Assembly (NCBI GenBank): GCA_021817945.1
Contig: JAKAFL010000025.1
Coordinates: 1-52,742 of the forward strand
Direction: 5' to 3'
DNA from: a bacterium
GTDB taxonomy: Bacteria > Verrucomicrobiota > Verrucomicrobiia > Limisphaerales > UBA11358
Length of the DNA: 52,742 nucleotides
Under the pieces are notes generated by a model. It saw only the letters and a list, made by a program, of their open reading frames with translations. It did not search any database and was not told the DNA's origin. Position 1 is the stretch's first letter, and the number at the start of each line of letters is the position of its first letter. Both the position numbers and the translations under genes were made by a program. Shown here piece by piece: positions 34,650 to 44,290 of the stretch.

Positions 34650-37184
34650 ATGAAACGTGTTTTTATTTCAATTTATTCGCTTTACCTGGTTGTAACGGGG
34701 TTGGCGCATGGCGCGGCATTTCCCGGCGCGCTGGGTTTTGGCGCCAATGCCACCGGGGGGCGCAATGGAGCCGTGTACCATGTGACGAGCACGGCGGACA
34801 GCGGTTCGGGAACTTTTCGCGATGCGGTCAGCCAGGGAAACCGCATCATCGTTTTTGACGTGGGAGGCACCATCACGCTGGCCAGCCCCGTATCCTGCTC
34901 CAGCGATCTAACCATTGCTGGCCAGACTGCGCCTGGAGGGATCGCCATCATTGGCCATGAGGTGTCGTTCAGCCTTCGGACGAACGAGATCGTGCGTTAC
35001 CTGCGCATTCGTCCTGGCAGCCTGTCGAGTGCCGGCGAGGACGCGATCAACGTGGGGGATGGCACAAACATGGTGTTTGACCACGACTCGCTTGAGTTTG
35101 CGGGATACAATAACATTGATGCGCATGGTACTTACGGCAGCGATGCCATCTCGGTGCAACGCAGCATCATTGGGGATCCGATGTACAATGGAACATCGGC
35201 CAAGCAGGGGTTTGGGGCTCACACAGAGCATCTGGGTGGAAAATTCTCCTGGTATGACAATATTTGGGTTTCCGAGCACAACCGCCAGCCGCTGGCGAAG
35301 ATTGACACGATATTTGTAAACAACACGGAATACAATTTTCAGGCGGGTTACACGGTGGCTGACACCAGCGGCGATTTTCATCATGACATCATCGGCAATT
35401 ATTTTGTGACGGGACCTACGGACCCGACCGGTGCGAACGCCTTTTTCCAGATGAATGCCAACCAAATCATCTACGGGGCGGGCAACATGCTGGACAACAA
35501 TAACGACGGTGTTTTGAACGGGGGCCCGGTCAGTCCCGGGGGAGGCGGGACGGTGTTGAGCGCACCGTGGTCTCCATTATCCACCAACACCGTGGTATAT
35601 GGTGCGGCTGGGGCATTTCATTATGACACTTCCTGGGCCGGGGCCATGCCTCGCGACCCCATGGATGCATTGATTTTGAGCCAGATTAACACATTGGGGT
35701 TGGGAACGGCAGGGACTGGCAGTGGCACGGCAGGGCCCGGGGCCAGCTTATACTACGACCAGACATCCACCGGACTTGGCAACAACGGGTATGGGACTCT
35801 GCCTGGAGGGGTGGCACCGGTGAATACGAGTGGGGATGGCTTGGCGGATTATTGGAAGGTGGCCAATGGCTTGAACACAAACCAGTATTACCCTCTGGTG
35901 GTGATGCCCGATGGCTACACGTTGCTGGAGGACTACATAAACTGGCTTGCAGAGCCTCACGCAGTGATGCAACCCAATGGCACGCTGGCAGTGGACCTGG
36001 ATCAATACACGGCTGGTTACACCAACGATGCAGCGGTGTACATGGTGACCAGTTTGAGCAACGGAGCGGCTGTTTTGCAGGGTGGGCATGTGGTTCAATT
36101 CACACCGCCAGCGGGCTTTGTGGGAATGGCGGCATTTCAATTCCGGGTTTCCACGGAGGACGGTTCTGAGTACTCCAACGTGGTGGGTGTCTGCGTTTCG
36201 CCGTTGCCGGCCGCACAGGGGCAATCGGCTTCGGGCAGTGTTTTTGTTTCCCTTCATACGACCACCTCGGGTCCATCCACTGAGAGCGTTGCGCCACCGG
36301 AAGGTGGCCAATACAGCGCGGCGGCTCCGGTGCCTGGAACCACATGGAACACGGTGGATTTAAAAACCCTGGTGGGGACGAACAGCGTGGTGGGATCGGT
36401 TTCCAATCTCCTGGTGGATGGGTCCTTGGTGAACACCTTGGGCAATTCAATCGGAGCCAGCCTGACAGTGAGCTACTCCAGCGTCATCAGCACGGGTACA
36501 CGCACGCAGCCTTCGGGTGCGAGCGGGGAAAACACATTGCAACCCGGAGGCGTGATGGCCTCAGCCTGGCGCAATTATTACAATGCCGGCGGCAACTATC
36601 TGACATTCACGGTGTCGGGTTTGTCCAATGCCAGTCCTTACGATCTCTATCTGGAAGGCGGCACCACCACGTCCGGGCAGGGAACTGGCGTGGCGCTGGC
36701 CGCCGCCAATCAGTTGGGTGCCAATGCGACAACGGCTGTGACCACGAATACCACAGCCAACAGCAATGGCAGCTATGGCAGCCTCTGGACTGTCTCGAAT
36801 GGTTCAACCAACCTGATGCCGGAAGGCACCACATGGGAGGTGCTTCACGGGCAATCGGATGCCACGGGGCATTTTTCCTTTGAATTCAACGGCGCCGGGT
36901 CGGCGGCGTATTTAAATGGATTCCAACTGGTGCCCGTAACGGGTGGGCCGGCCAATCCTGAGTTCCGCAACGCGGCCCAGGTTCCATCCGGTGGTCTGGA
37001 CCTTGCTTTCACGGGCGCACCCGGTTTCAGCTATCGCCTTTGGGCCACCACCAATCTGACACTGGCGCCCATCACCGCCCGGTGGACCCTGTTGGCCCAT
37101 GGCATTTTCAGCGGCACTAATTTTTATGAAGACAGCACGACCACACAGGTTCCGGCAAGGTTTTATCAACTCAGTTCACCATGA
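34650..37184 (+). CDS. PL1-like pectate lyase with C-terminal YLNGFQL module, secreted
   Basis: 844 residues. Signal peptide (MKRVFISIYSLYLVVTGLAHG). The catalytic part begins A-F-P-G-A-L-G-F-G-A-N-A-T-G-G-R (23-38) and V-T-S-T-A-D-S-G-S-G-T-F-R-D-A-V, the opening of PL1-like right-handed beta-helix lyases; I-I-V-F-D-V-G-G-T-I and V-F-D-H-D-S-L-E-F-A follow. These enzymes cleave polygalacturonate by beta-elimination with calcium. After about residue 440 come an Ig/cadherin-like stretch (V-V-Q-F-T-P-P-A-G-F-V-G), then a 180-residue module ending A-Y-L-N-G-F-Q-L-V-P-V, and a C-terminal tail F-S-Y-R-L-W-A-T-T-N-L ... A-R-F-Y-Q-L-S-S-P. The tail type recurs in the next protein and may be a sorting or anchoring signal. 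Confidence 0.85.
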   Translation: MKRVFISIYSLYLVVTGLAHGAAFPGALGFGANATGGRNGAVYHVTSTADSGSGTFRDAVSQGNRIIVFDVGGTITLASPVSCSSDLTIAGQTAPGGIAIIGHEVSFSLRTNEIVRYLRIRPGSLSSAGEDAINVGDGTNMVFDHDSLEFAGYNNIDAHGTYGSDAISVQRSIIGDPMYNGTSAKQGFGAHTEHLGGKFSWYDNIWVSEHNRQPLAKIDTIFVNNTEYNFQAGYTVADTSGDFHHDIIGNYFVTGPTDPTGANAFFQMNANQIIYGAGNMLDNNNDGVLNGGPVSPGGGGTVLSAPWSPLSTNTVVYGAAGAFHYDTSWAGAMPRDPMDALILSQINTLGLGTAGTGSGTAGPGASLYYDQTSTGLGNNGYGTLPGGVAPVNTSGDGLADYWKVANGLNTNQYYPLVVMPDGYTLLEDYINWLAEPHAVMQPNGTLAVDLDQYTAGYTNDAAVYMVTSLSNGAAVLQGGHVVQFTPPAGFVGMAAFQFRVSTEDGSEYSNVVGVCVSPLPAAQGQSASGSVFVSLHTTTSGPSTESVAPPEGGQYSAAAPVPGTTWNTVDLKTLVGTNSVVGSVSNLLVDGSLVNTLGNSIGASLTVSYSSVISTGTRTQPSGASGENTLQPGGVMASAWRNYYNAGGNYLTFTVSGLSNASPYDLYLEGGTTTSGQGTGVALAAANQLGANATTAVTTNTTANSNGSYGSLWTVSNGSTNLMPEGTTWEVLHGQSDATGHFSFEFNGAGSAAYLNGFQLVPVTGGPANPEFRNAAQVPSGGLDLAFTGAPGFSYRLWATTNLTLAPITARWTLLAHGIFSGTNFYEDSTTTQVPARFYQLSSP

Positions 37185-37221
37185 AACGGGGTGGTTCAAG
37201 AGGGAGACTGTTTTTCTGGGA

Positions 37222-40200
37222 ATGTCCCTGTCGCTGATACGCAGTCTTGGGGGCGTTTGTTGCCTGCCGGCCATGTTGGCTGCCGCCGGAGTTGTGTATG
37301 CCGGGGTGCCGCAGCCGGTGATACCGAATCAGAATTTCAACGTGCTGAACTATGGTGCGGTAGGTGACGGGGTAACCACGAATACCGCTGCCCTGCAAAA
37401 CACCATCAATGCGGCGCATGCAGCCGGCGGGGGCGTGGTGGAGATTCCCTCGGGAACCTACCTGAGCGGCCCCATCACGCTGGCCAGCAGCATCAATCTG
37501 CGACTCGATGCGGGGGCGCTTTTGAGGATGCTGCCTTTTGGCCAGTACCCCGTGACCTGGCACACCAACGGGAACACGGCATATTTTGTGGCTTCAGGCA
37601 ATTTCATTTCAGGGCAGAACCTTTCCAACGTTGAGATCAGCGGGGCGGGGGCCATGGATGGACAGGGCGCGCCGTGGTGGCCGTGGGCCTACACCAACGG
37701 TGCTGTGCGACCCATCATGATCCAATTGAACGGGTGTTCTCCAGAAATGATCACCGGGGTGACCCTCTCCAACTCGCCCATGTTCCACATTGCCATTGGC
37801 TCCGGCAATGACACCACCGTCCAGTTTGTCACCGAGCAGGCGCCCGCCTCAGAGGCACCCGTCAATCCCAGCCATAACACCGATGCCTGTGACGTGAGCG
37901 GATTCAACACGCTGGTGGAGTCCAACCATGTCAGTGTGGGAGACGATGACTTCACCTGCGGGGGCGGGACGGCGGACGTGGCGATCTCCAACAATGTTTA
38001 CGGAAATGGCCACGGCGTTTCCATCGGCAGCTACACCTCGCCCAGCGTGTCCAATTTTGTGGTGATGAACTGCACCTTCACCAACACCGACACGGGGGTG
38101 AGGATCAAGACCGATCGTGACCGCGGGGGTTTTGTTCATGAAATTCAATATTCCGGTCTTTCCATGACCAACGTGATGCGCCCGATTCTCATATACTGCG
38201 AATACACCAATAAAACAATTCCTTCCCTGGACAGCATCACGCCGGCTGTGGCGGCAGCCTATCCGGCGGCCACCATCACGGCGACGACGCCGCATTACCG
38301 GGACATCACACTGAGCAACATCACCGGCAATGCCCAATCCGGACGCACAGCGGGGCTGGTTTGGGGTTTGCCGGAAAGCGCTGTCAGCAACCTCACCCTC
38401 GTGAACGTGCATTTGCAAGGGTCAAAAACCTTTGGAATTTATGACGCGCATCAGGTCTTGATTGCTGATGGCAGCGTGAGCGTTCCTGCGGGAAACAGCG
38501 AGTATTCGTTTTTTGATTCGCAGGTGACCTTTTCCAATTCCGCGCCTCCTTCCGGCATCATCACCCTGGATGGGGCCACGCGGCCTGGTTATCCCAATCA
38601 ATGGTCCTTTTACCAGTGCAATGCGGCATTGGCGGATACCAATGCCCTGGCGCTGGACAGCGCGGTGACATTAAATGCCAGCCTCTTGGTGATCAGCAAC
38701 AACCTGGTGATGTCGCCCTCGAACCGCTTTGACTACGTGCTCGGCAGCGCTGCCGCGTCGGTGGAGGTGAGGGGAAACCTGACCCTGGATGGGACCAATG
38801 ACATCATAGCCGGGCCTGGATTCACGAACGGGGTGTACACCCTTATGACTTATTCGGGCCAGTTGAAAGGAGGACTTCCCTCACTTGGGGTGGTTCCTTC
38901 AGGTTTTGCCTGCCAGATGGATACAAACATCAGTGGCGAGGTTTTGCTGGTGGTGGGAACCAGCACCCCCGTTCCAACGCCCGGCGAGGTGATCAATGTC
39001 AACATGCAGCATGGAGCATCCTACACCGGAACAGCGGCGGCACCTGACTCGGGAACGGTTTGGAATTCAGTCACAGGCGGAGGCACGGTGGGCAATCTGA
39101 TGAATTCCCTCGGGCAGACCCTGACCAATGTGAGTGTGACGCTGACGTCATCAAGCGGCTCTTACAATTTTTATAACGACAACAGTTCAGGCAACCCGGA
39201 TCCGCTGGCGTTGATGAGCGGCTACATTTTTGGAGCCACTTACACCGTGGTGATATCCAATCTGGCTCCCAATCAACCCTTTGGACTGTATGCCTATTCC
39301 CATGGGAACGTGGACAATCAAACGGGGACAATTACCCTGGCTCCTGCAAACGGAGGGGCGAGCGCCTCCACGCAGGCCACCGGCAACACAGCCGATTTTC
39401 GTGATATTTATCTCTACGGCCAGGGATACGACTATGTGGCGCTGGATGGTCTGAGCGATGGCAATGGAAATTTTGCATTCACGGTGGTGAATTATCTGAA
39501 CGGTTTTCAACTGGTCAAATTGACCAGTCCGCAGATAGCAGGCCTTACCAACGAGACGGTGGAGGCGGGCGGGACAGTGACCCTGAGCCCGGTCATTTCG
39601 GGGGTTCCAGCCCCTGGCTTTCAATGGTTTGACAATGGCGTGGCCATGGCAGGGCAGACGAATGGAAACTTGACCCTGAACAATGTGGCCTATTCCCAGA
39701 ATGGCACGGTTTACTCCCTTTTGGCCAGCAATGTGGTGGGATTAGCCTCCAATGGGATGACCCTGACGGTGATTGTGCCACCCGCCATTTCCGGGCTGTA
39801 TGACCAGTCCGCAGCGGTGGGGTCCACGGTCACCATGTCCACGGCTGTAACCGGCGAGCCTGCGCCGGTGAGTTACTGGCAATTCAACGGACACGATTTG
39901 ACCGATGGCGCCACGGGACACGGATCCACGATTAGTGGAAGCGGGACAAGCACCCTGGTGCTGGCCAATGCCCAGACTGGCGATAGTGGAACTTACACTG
40001 AGGTGGCCGGGAATATGGCCGGGTCGGTGACCAACAGCATGACATTGACCGTGTCATCGGGAAATGTGGCCCCGGCGGTGACTGGACCGACTGACCAGAC
40101 GGTGGTGGCGGGAAGCAACGCCACCTTTGCCGCGTCGGTGAGCGGCCTGCCGGTTCCATCTTTGCAATGGCGTCAAAATGGAATCAATTTGGCGGGAGCA

Positions 40201-42657
40201 GCACAGTCCACATTGACCGTGAGCAATGTAAGCTATTCGCAAAATGGGTATGTCTATTCCCTGGTGGCGACCAATGTGGCTGGGATGGTGACCAACAGTG
40301 CCACGCTGAATGTGTTGGTGCCGGTATCCATAACCACATCACCCACCAATTTGGTGGTGACCAACAGCCAGGCGGCGGTCTTTTCTGTGGTGGCCAGCGG
40401 CGTGCCTTCGCCCCATTACCAATGGTATTTCGATGGGTCACCCATAGCGGGGGCTGCAAGCGCGCAATACATTCTGCCCAATGCGAGCCCAACGAACATG
40501 GGATCGTTTCTTGTGGTTGTTTCCAATCAGGTCAACACCGTGACAAGTTCCGTGGCCATGTTGACGGTGGATTCCACCATGACGATCGTGGGGCTGGTGC
40601 CGGAAAACGGGTCGGTGGCCATCAGTCCAGACACACCCTTGACTCTTGTATTCAACGCGCAGCCCGTTCTGAAGACGCCGGGCTCGGGAAAGATTTTAAT
40701 ATACAATGCGGCCAATCCGTCAGTACCGGTGGACACGCTGGATATGAGCCAAAATGCCACGCTGGAATCCCCCTTTGCAGTGAATATTCAGCCCAGGGTT
40801 ATTGCGGGGGACACCTTCAACAGTTTTCCAGTCATGATCCATGGGAATGATGCCGTGGTGTATCCGCACCTGGACTTGCTAACCTCCAACCAGACCTATT
40901 TTGTGACTGTGGATGGAACTGTTTTTACCGACACCAACGGGGCCTATTTCGCGGGAATCAGCGGCTCTAACGGCTGGCGTTTCAGTGCGCGGACACGAGG
41001 TCCGTTGAATGCCACAAACCTGGTCGTGGCGCAGGATGGCACCGGAGATTTTGCGACCGTGCAGGGAGCCATAGATTTTGTGCCGCCCAACAACACGGCA
41101 CCCACACTGATTCAAATCCGCAACGGGATCTACACGGAAATAGTGGAGGCGCATGGAAAAAACAACCTGCTTCTGCGTGGCCAAAGCCGGGCCGGCACTG
41201 TCATTGCCTATCCGAACAACGGGAACGTGAATCCCAATACCCACCTGGAAATCGTCTTCAAGGATAATGCCAATGATATCAGTCTGGATAACCTCACCCT
41301 GGATGACACCTCCGGGTATGGGGCATCCCCAGCGGAGGCCCTAATGATTGAGAGCGGAGCCCGGCGGTTCATTGGTGATAATGTGACGATTGAAAGTTAT
41401 CAAGATACCATGTTGGCCAATCAAAGCAGCAGCCAGGGTTATTTCAAGGACTGTTTGGTGCAGGGCAGCGTGGATTTCATCTGGGGCGGTGGCAACCTGT
41501 TTTTCACCAATTCAGAAATCCTTTGGTTGACGCAGGGTGGAGAAGGACCAAATCCGTCGCCTTCCTCCAGTGACATCAACAGCAATGGTTTTTCCTTTGT
41601 GAATTGCACCCTGGCAACATCGAATGGGATTACCGGGGCTCTGGTGGGACGCACGCGGGGGATCACCAATGGCAACACGGCATTGATTCAATGCCTGGTC
41701 AGTCCCGCCATCGGAGGTTGGTCTTCAGATGCCCTTCCAGTGGGAGATTACAGAAACTGGTATTACGATTGCAGTAATTTGTCCGCCACCGCTGCCATTA
41801 CCTTGAGCAATGCCATACCATTGACCGGGACGGACCCGGACACTTTGGCCGCTGGTAATGCCAGTGTTTGGCTATATGGTTGGAATCCTGCCCTTTCGCC
41901 CAATATCATTGGGCAGCCTATCAGCCAATCTGTGGGTGCCGGCGGGCAAATCTCCCTGTCCGTTCAGGCCACGGGCGTTCCTGATCCCCAATACCAGTGG
42001 ATGCTGGATGGAACAAACCTGCCAAACGCCAACCAGCCCATCCTGACGGTGGATAATGCCCATGCGGGCCAAGCCGGAACTTATTCGGTGAGTGTCGTTA
42101 ATTCCAGTGGCGAGGTGATCAGCAGCAATGCACAGGTCAGCGTGGCCAATACCGCCCCTGTCCTGCCGGATTCACCCAATGTAATCCTTAATGCGGGGAC
42201 GGTTTTAGAGGCGACCAACGCAGCCGTGGATCCGGATGCACCTCCGCAAGTTTTGACTTATTCATTGCAGCAGGGACCTGCGGGAGCCAGCGTGGACCCG
42301 CAAACAGGCCTCTTTACATGGCGTCCCGCCGCAACCCAGGCAGGTTCCACAAACATCATCAACATTGTCGTGACGGATGATGGAACGCCACCCCTGAGCG
42401 CCACAAATCAATTTCAAGCGGTGGTAAGGCCCGTGGTTTTGCCATCCATGAAAGCGACCCTGACCGGTGGTGGATTGATCAGCATCCTGGTGGGAGGGGG
42501 AACGTTGGGGCCGGATTACGTGGTGCAAACTTCCACGAACCTGGTGAACTGGCAGACACTTCTGGTCAGCAATGCGCCTGCGCAGCCTTTCACCTTCACC
42601 TGGCCGGTGACGGGTGGGGGCCCTGATTCTTTTTACCGTGTCAAATTATCGCCATAA
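37222..42657 (+). CDS. Giant GH28 polygalacturonase - Ig-like - CE8 pectin methylesterase fusion, secreted
   Basis: 1,811 residues from MSLSLIRSLGGVCC (37222), a signal peptide; the open frame begins 41 codons earlier, inside the lyase gene. Order: GH28 beta-helix (about 35-435) with N-T-D-A-C-D, G-D-D-D-F-T-C-G-G-G, G-H-G-V-S-I-G and R-I-K-T-D-R-D-R-G-G, all active-site motifs present; beta module ending Y-L-N-G-F-Q-L-V (about 600-770); four Ig-like repeats (770-1116); SbsA/Big_5-like domain (V-P-E-N-G-S-V-A-I-S-P-D-T-P-L); CE8 (about 1263-1560) with Y-Q-D-T-M and G-S-V-D-F-I-W-G-G; Ig-like and cadherin-like domains; C-terminal S-T-N-L ... F-Y-R-V-K. In CE8, the usual L-G-R-P-W reads V-G-R-T-R-G. 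Demethylation and hydrolysis on one chain would let the second act on sites freed by the first. Confidence 0.9.
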   Translation: MSLSLIRSLGGVCCLPAMLAAAGVVYAGVPQPVIPNQNFNVLNYGAVGDGVTTNTAALQNTINAAHAAGGGVVEIPSGTYLSGPITLASSINLRLDAGALLRMLPFGQYPVTWHTNGNTAYFVASGNFISGQNLSNVEISGAGAMDGQGAPWWPWAYTNGAVRPIMIQLNGCSPEMITGVTLSNSPMFHIAIGSGNDTTVQFVTEQAPASEAPVNPSHNTDACDVSGFNTLVESNHVSVGDDDFTCGGGTADVAISNNVYGNGHGVSIGSYTSPSVSNFVVMNCTFTNTDTGVRIKTDRDRGGFVHEIQYSGLSMTNVMRPILIYCEYTNKTIPSLDSITPAVAAAYPAATITATTPHYRDITLSNITGNAQSGRTAGLVWGLPESAVSNLTLVNVHLQGSKTFGIYDAHQVLIADGSVSVPAGNSEYSFFDSQVTFSNSAPPSGIITLDGATRPGYPNQWSFYQCNAALADTNALALDSAVTLNASLLVISNNLVMSPSNRFDYVLGSAAASVEVRGNLTLDGTNDIIAGPGFTNGVYTLMTYSGQLKGGLPSLGVVPSGFACQMDTNISGEVLLVVGTSTPVPTPGEVINVNMQHGASYTGTAAAPDSGTVWNSVTGGGTVGNLMNSLGQTLTNVSVTLTSSSGSYNFYNDNSSGNPDPLALMSGYIFGATYTVVISNLAPNQPFGLYAYSHGNVDNQTGTITLAPANGGASASTQATGNTADFRDIYLYGQGYDYVALDGLSDGNGNFAFTVVNYLNGFQLVKLTSPQIAGLTNETVEAGGTVTLSPVISGVPAPGFQWFDNGVAMAGQTNGNLTLNNVAYSQNGTVYSLLASNVVGLASNGMTLTVIVPPAISGLYDQSAAVGSTVTMSTAVTGEPAPVSYWQFNGHDLTDGATGHGSTISGSGTSTLVLANAQTGDSGTYTEVAGNMAGSVTNSMTLTVSSGNVAPAVTGPTDQTVVAGSNATFAASVSGLPVPSLQWRQNGINLAGAAQSTLTVSNVSYSQNGYVYSLVATNVAGMVTNSATLNVLVPVSITTSPTNLVVTNSQAAVFSVVASGVPSPHYQWYFDGSPIAGAASAQYILPNASPTNMGSFLVVVSNQVNTVTSSVAMLTVDSTMTIVGLVPENGSVAISPDTPLTLVFNAQPVLKTPGSGKILIYNAANPSVPVDTLDMSQNATLESPFAVNIQPRVIAGDTFNSFPVMIHGNDAVVYPHLDLLTSNQTYFVTVDGTVFTDTNGAYFAGISGSNGWRFSARTRGPLNATNLVVAQDGTGDFATVQGAIDFVPPNNTAPTLIQIRNGIYTEIVEAHGKNNLLLRGQSRAGTVIAYPNNGNVNPNTHLEIVFKDNANDISLDNLTLDDTSGYGASPAEALMIESGARRFIGDNVTIESYQDTMLANQSSSQGYFKDCLVQGSVDFIWGGGNLFFTNSEILWLTQGGEGPNPSPSSSDINSNGFSFVNCTLATSNGITGALVGRTRGITNGNTALIQCLVSPAIGGWSSDALPVGDYRNWYYDCSNLSATAAITLSNAIPLTGTDPDTLAAGNASVWLYGWNPALSPNIIGQPISQSVGAGGQISLSVQATGVPDPQYQWMLDGTNLPNANQPILTVDNAHAGQAGTYSVSVVNSSGEVISSNAQVSVANTAPVLPDSPNVILNAGTVLEATNAAVDPDAPPQVLTYSLQQGPAGASVDPQTGLFTWRPAATQAGSTNIINIVVTDDGTPPLSATNQFQAVVRPVVLPSMKATLTGGGLISILVGGGTLGPDYVVQTSTNLVNWQTLLVSNAPAQPFTFTWPVTGGGPDSFYRVKLSP

Positions 42658-42716
42658 AGCATACGGAGTTTTTCAAAGTCGTGTTTTACCGGCTTGTTTT
42701 TCCTTGAAACCGCAAA

Positions 42717-44231
42717 ATGAAATTAATAAATAAAATTAAGATTTTCAAAGACATCGGCTTAAAACCCCTTTGTTGCCTGCCACGGTTTGGGAATCCAGCA
42801 TGGAATCCCAAGCTGGGCGCGGGCGGTCGCCGCAAAGTGAACAAAACGGCATTTTTGGACAGCCAATGTTTCTGCCCGCGTCCCAAAGCTGGGACAGCAG
42901 AATCAGGGCCGCTGAAACGGGGGTTCCCGGGAGTTTTGTTAACCGAGATGATGGCGCTGGCGTTGGCAGGCTGGTGCGGCACAGTTTCAGGGAGTGAACC
43001 ATTTGCAACTCCCGCATTACCCGTGATTCCCTCACATCATTTCAGCGTCCTTGATTATGGAGCGGCGGGGGATGGAGTTGCCACAAACACTGTTGCGATG
43101 CAGGCAGCCATTGATGCCGCAGGGCTTGCAGGAGGTGGCACCGTGGAAGTGCCTGCGGGAATCTTTCTATGCGGACCCATCCGCTTTGCGAGCAGTGTTC
43201 GGCTGCAACTGGATGACGGGGCCGTATTAAGAATGTTGCCGCTGGGCCAGTACCCTGGCGGGAGCAGGAACCCGGAAAGTTTTATCAGCGCCACAAGGCT
43301 TCATGATATTGCCATCACCGGACCTGGAACCATTGATGGCCAAGGCTCACCCTGGTGGCCCTTGGCCCGGCAGCATGGGGCAAGACGGCCCAAAATGATT
43401 GCAATCGCCGGTTGCCAGCGCGTCCTTTTGGATAAGGTGCATTTGATGAATTCCCCGATGTTTCATATTTCAATGAATGGGGTCAGGGATGTGACTGTTC
43501 TTGGTGTGATCATCCGGGCGCCCGCATCCACGGACCCCGTCAACCCCAGCCATAACACGGATGCGTGCGACATCACGGGCAGGGATGTGTTGGTGAAAAA
43601 TTGCGATGTGAGCGTGGGCGATGATGATTTCACCTGTGGCGGGGGGACATCCAACGTGTTGATCACGCATTGCACCTATGGAAACGGGCATGGTGTTTCG
43701 ATTGGCAGTCCCACGCGAGGCGGCGTCTCAAATCTTACGGTAACCGATTGCACCTTCCAAGACACGGATTGCGGTATCCGAATCAAATCAGACCGGGATC
43801 GCGGAGGTTTCCTGCGGGATTTGAATTATGAGAACCTTCGAATGACCAATGTGGGCATTCCCATTTTGATTTATGCATCCTACATGGCGAAGGAGCGCGA
43901 ATTTCGAAATCTACAAAATATCACGCCGCAGATCGCAGCAGGGTATCCGCCAGCTCCGGTCACGAGCCTGACGCCCATTTACCGGGACATCCTTTTCAGC
44001 AATATCATTGCCACGGCCAGTTCCGGCAGCAGGGCTGGTTTGATTTGGGGATTGCCGGAAATGTCGGTGAGCAATGTCCTGCTGGCGGGCGTGCGCATCC
44101 AGGCGGACAAACCGTTTGGAATATTTGACGCACAAGGCGTGCAATTATCTGGAACCCAAATCCAGACGCCTGAAGGGGTGAATCATCTGGCTGTTTACAA
44201 TGCCCAAGTGTCCCAATCCAGCCCGCAATGA
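42717..44231 (+). CDS. GH28 polygalacturonase-like hydrolase, secreted
   Basis: Up to 504 residues. The catalytic domain begins near residue 103 (H-H-F-S-V-L-D-Y-G-A-A-G-D-G-V) and carries N-T-D-A-C-D, G-D-D-D-F-T-C-G-G-G, G-H-G-V-S-I-G and R-I-K-S-D-R-D-R-G-G, the complete GH28 active site. It is close in sequence to the GH28 part of the giant protein, so the two probably arose by duplication. The start is unclear: ATG 42717 gives a 75-residue leader that is unlike a signal peptide (basic, Cys- and Pro-rich, over hairpins), whereas G-F-P-G-V-L-L-T-E-M-M-A-L-A-L-A-G-W-C-G is a good hydrophobic segment; ATG 42948 or 42951 would cut into it. Exo-acting versus endo-acting is unknown. Confidence 0.85.
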   Translation: MKLINKIKIFKDIGLKPLCCLPRFGNPAWNPKLGAGGRRKVNKTAFLDSQCFCPRPKAGTAESGPLKRGFPGVLLTEMMALALAGWCGTVSGSEPFATPALPVIPSHHFSVLDYGAAGDGVATNTVAMQAAIDAAGLAGGGTVEVPAGIFLCGPIRFASSVRLQLDDGAVLRMLPLGQYPGGSRNPESFISATRLHDIAITGPGTIDGQGSPWWPLARQHGARRPKMIAIAGCQRVLLDKVHLMNSPMFHISMNGVRDVTVLGVIIRAPASTDPVNPSHNTDACDITGRDVLVKNCDVSVGDDDFTCGGGTSNVLITHCTYGNGHGVSIGSPTRGGVSNLTVTDCTFQDTDCGIRIKSDRDRGGFLRDLNYENLRMTNVGIPILIYASYMAKEREFRNLQNITPQIAAGYPPAPVTSLTPIYRDILFSNIIATASSGSRAGLIWGLPEMSVSNVLLAGVRIQADKPFGIFDAQGVQLSGTQIQTPEGVNHLAVYNAQVSQSSPQ

Positions 44232-44290
44232 TGAAATTTAAAAACAACCCCAATATTGCACGTTTAAGCATCAAAACTTTCAATTCAAAA

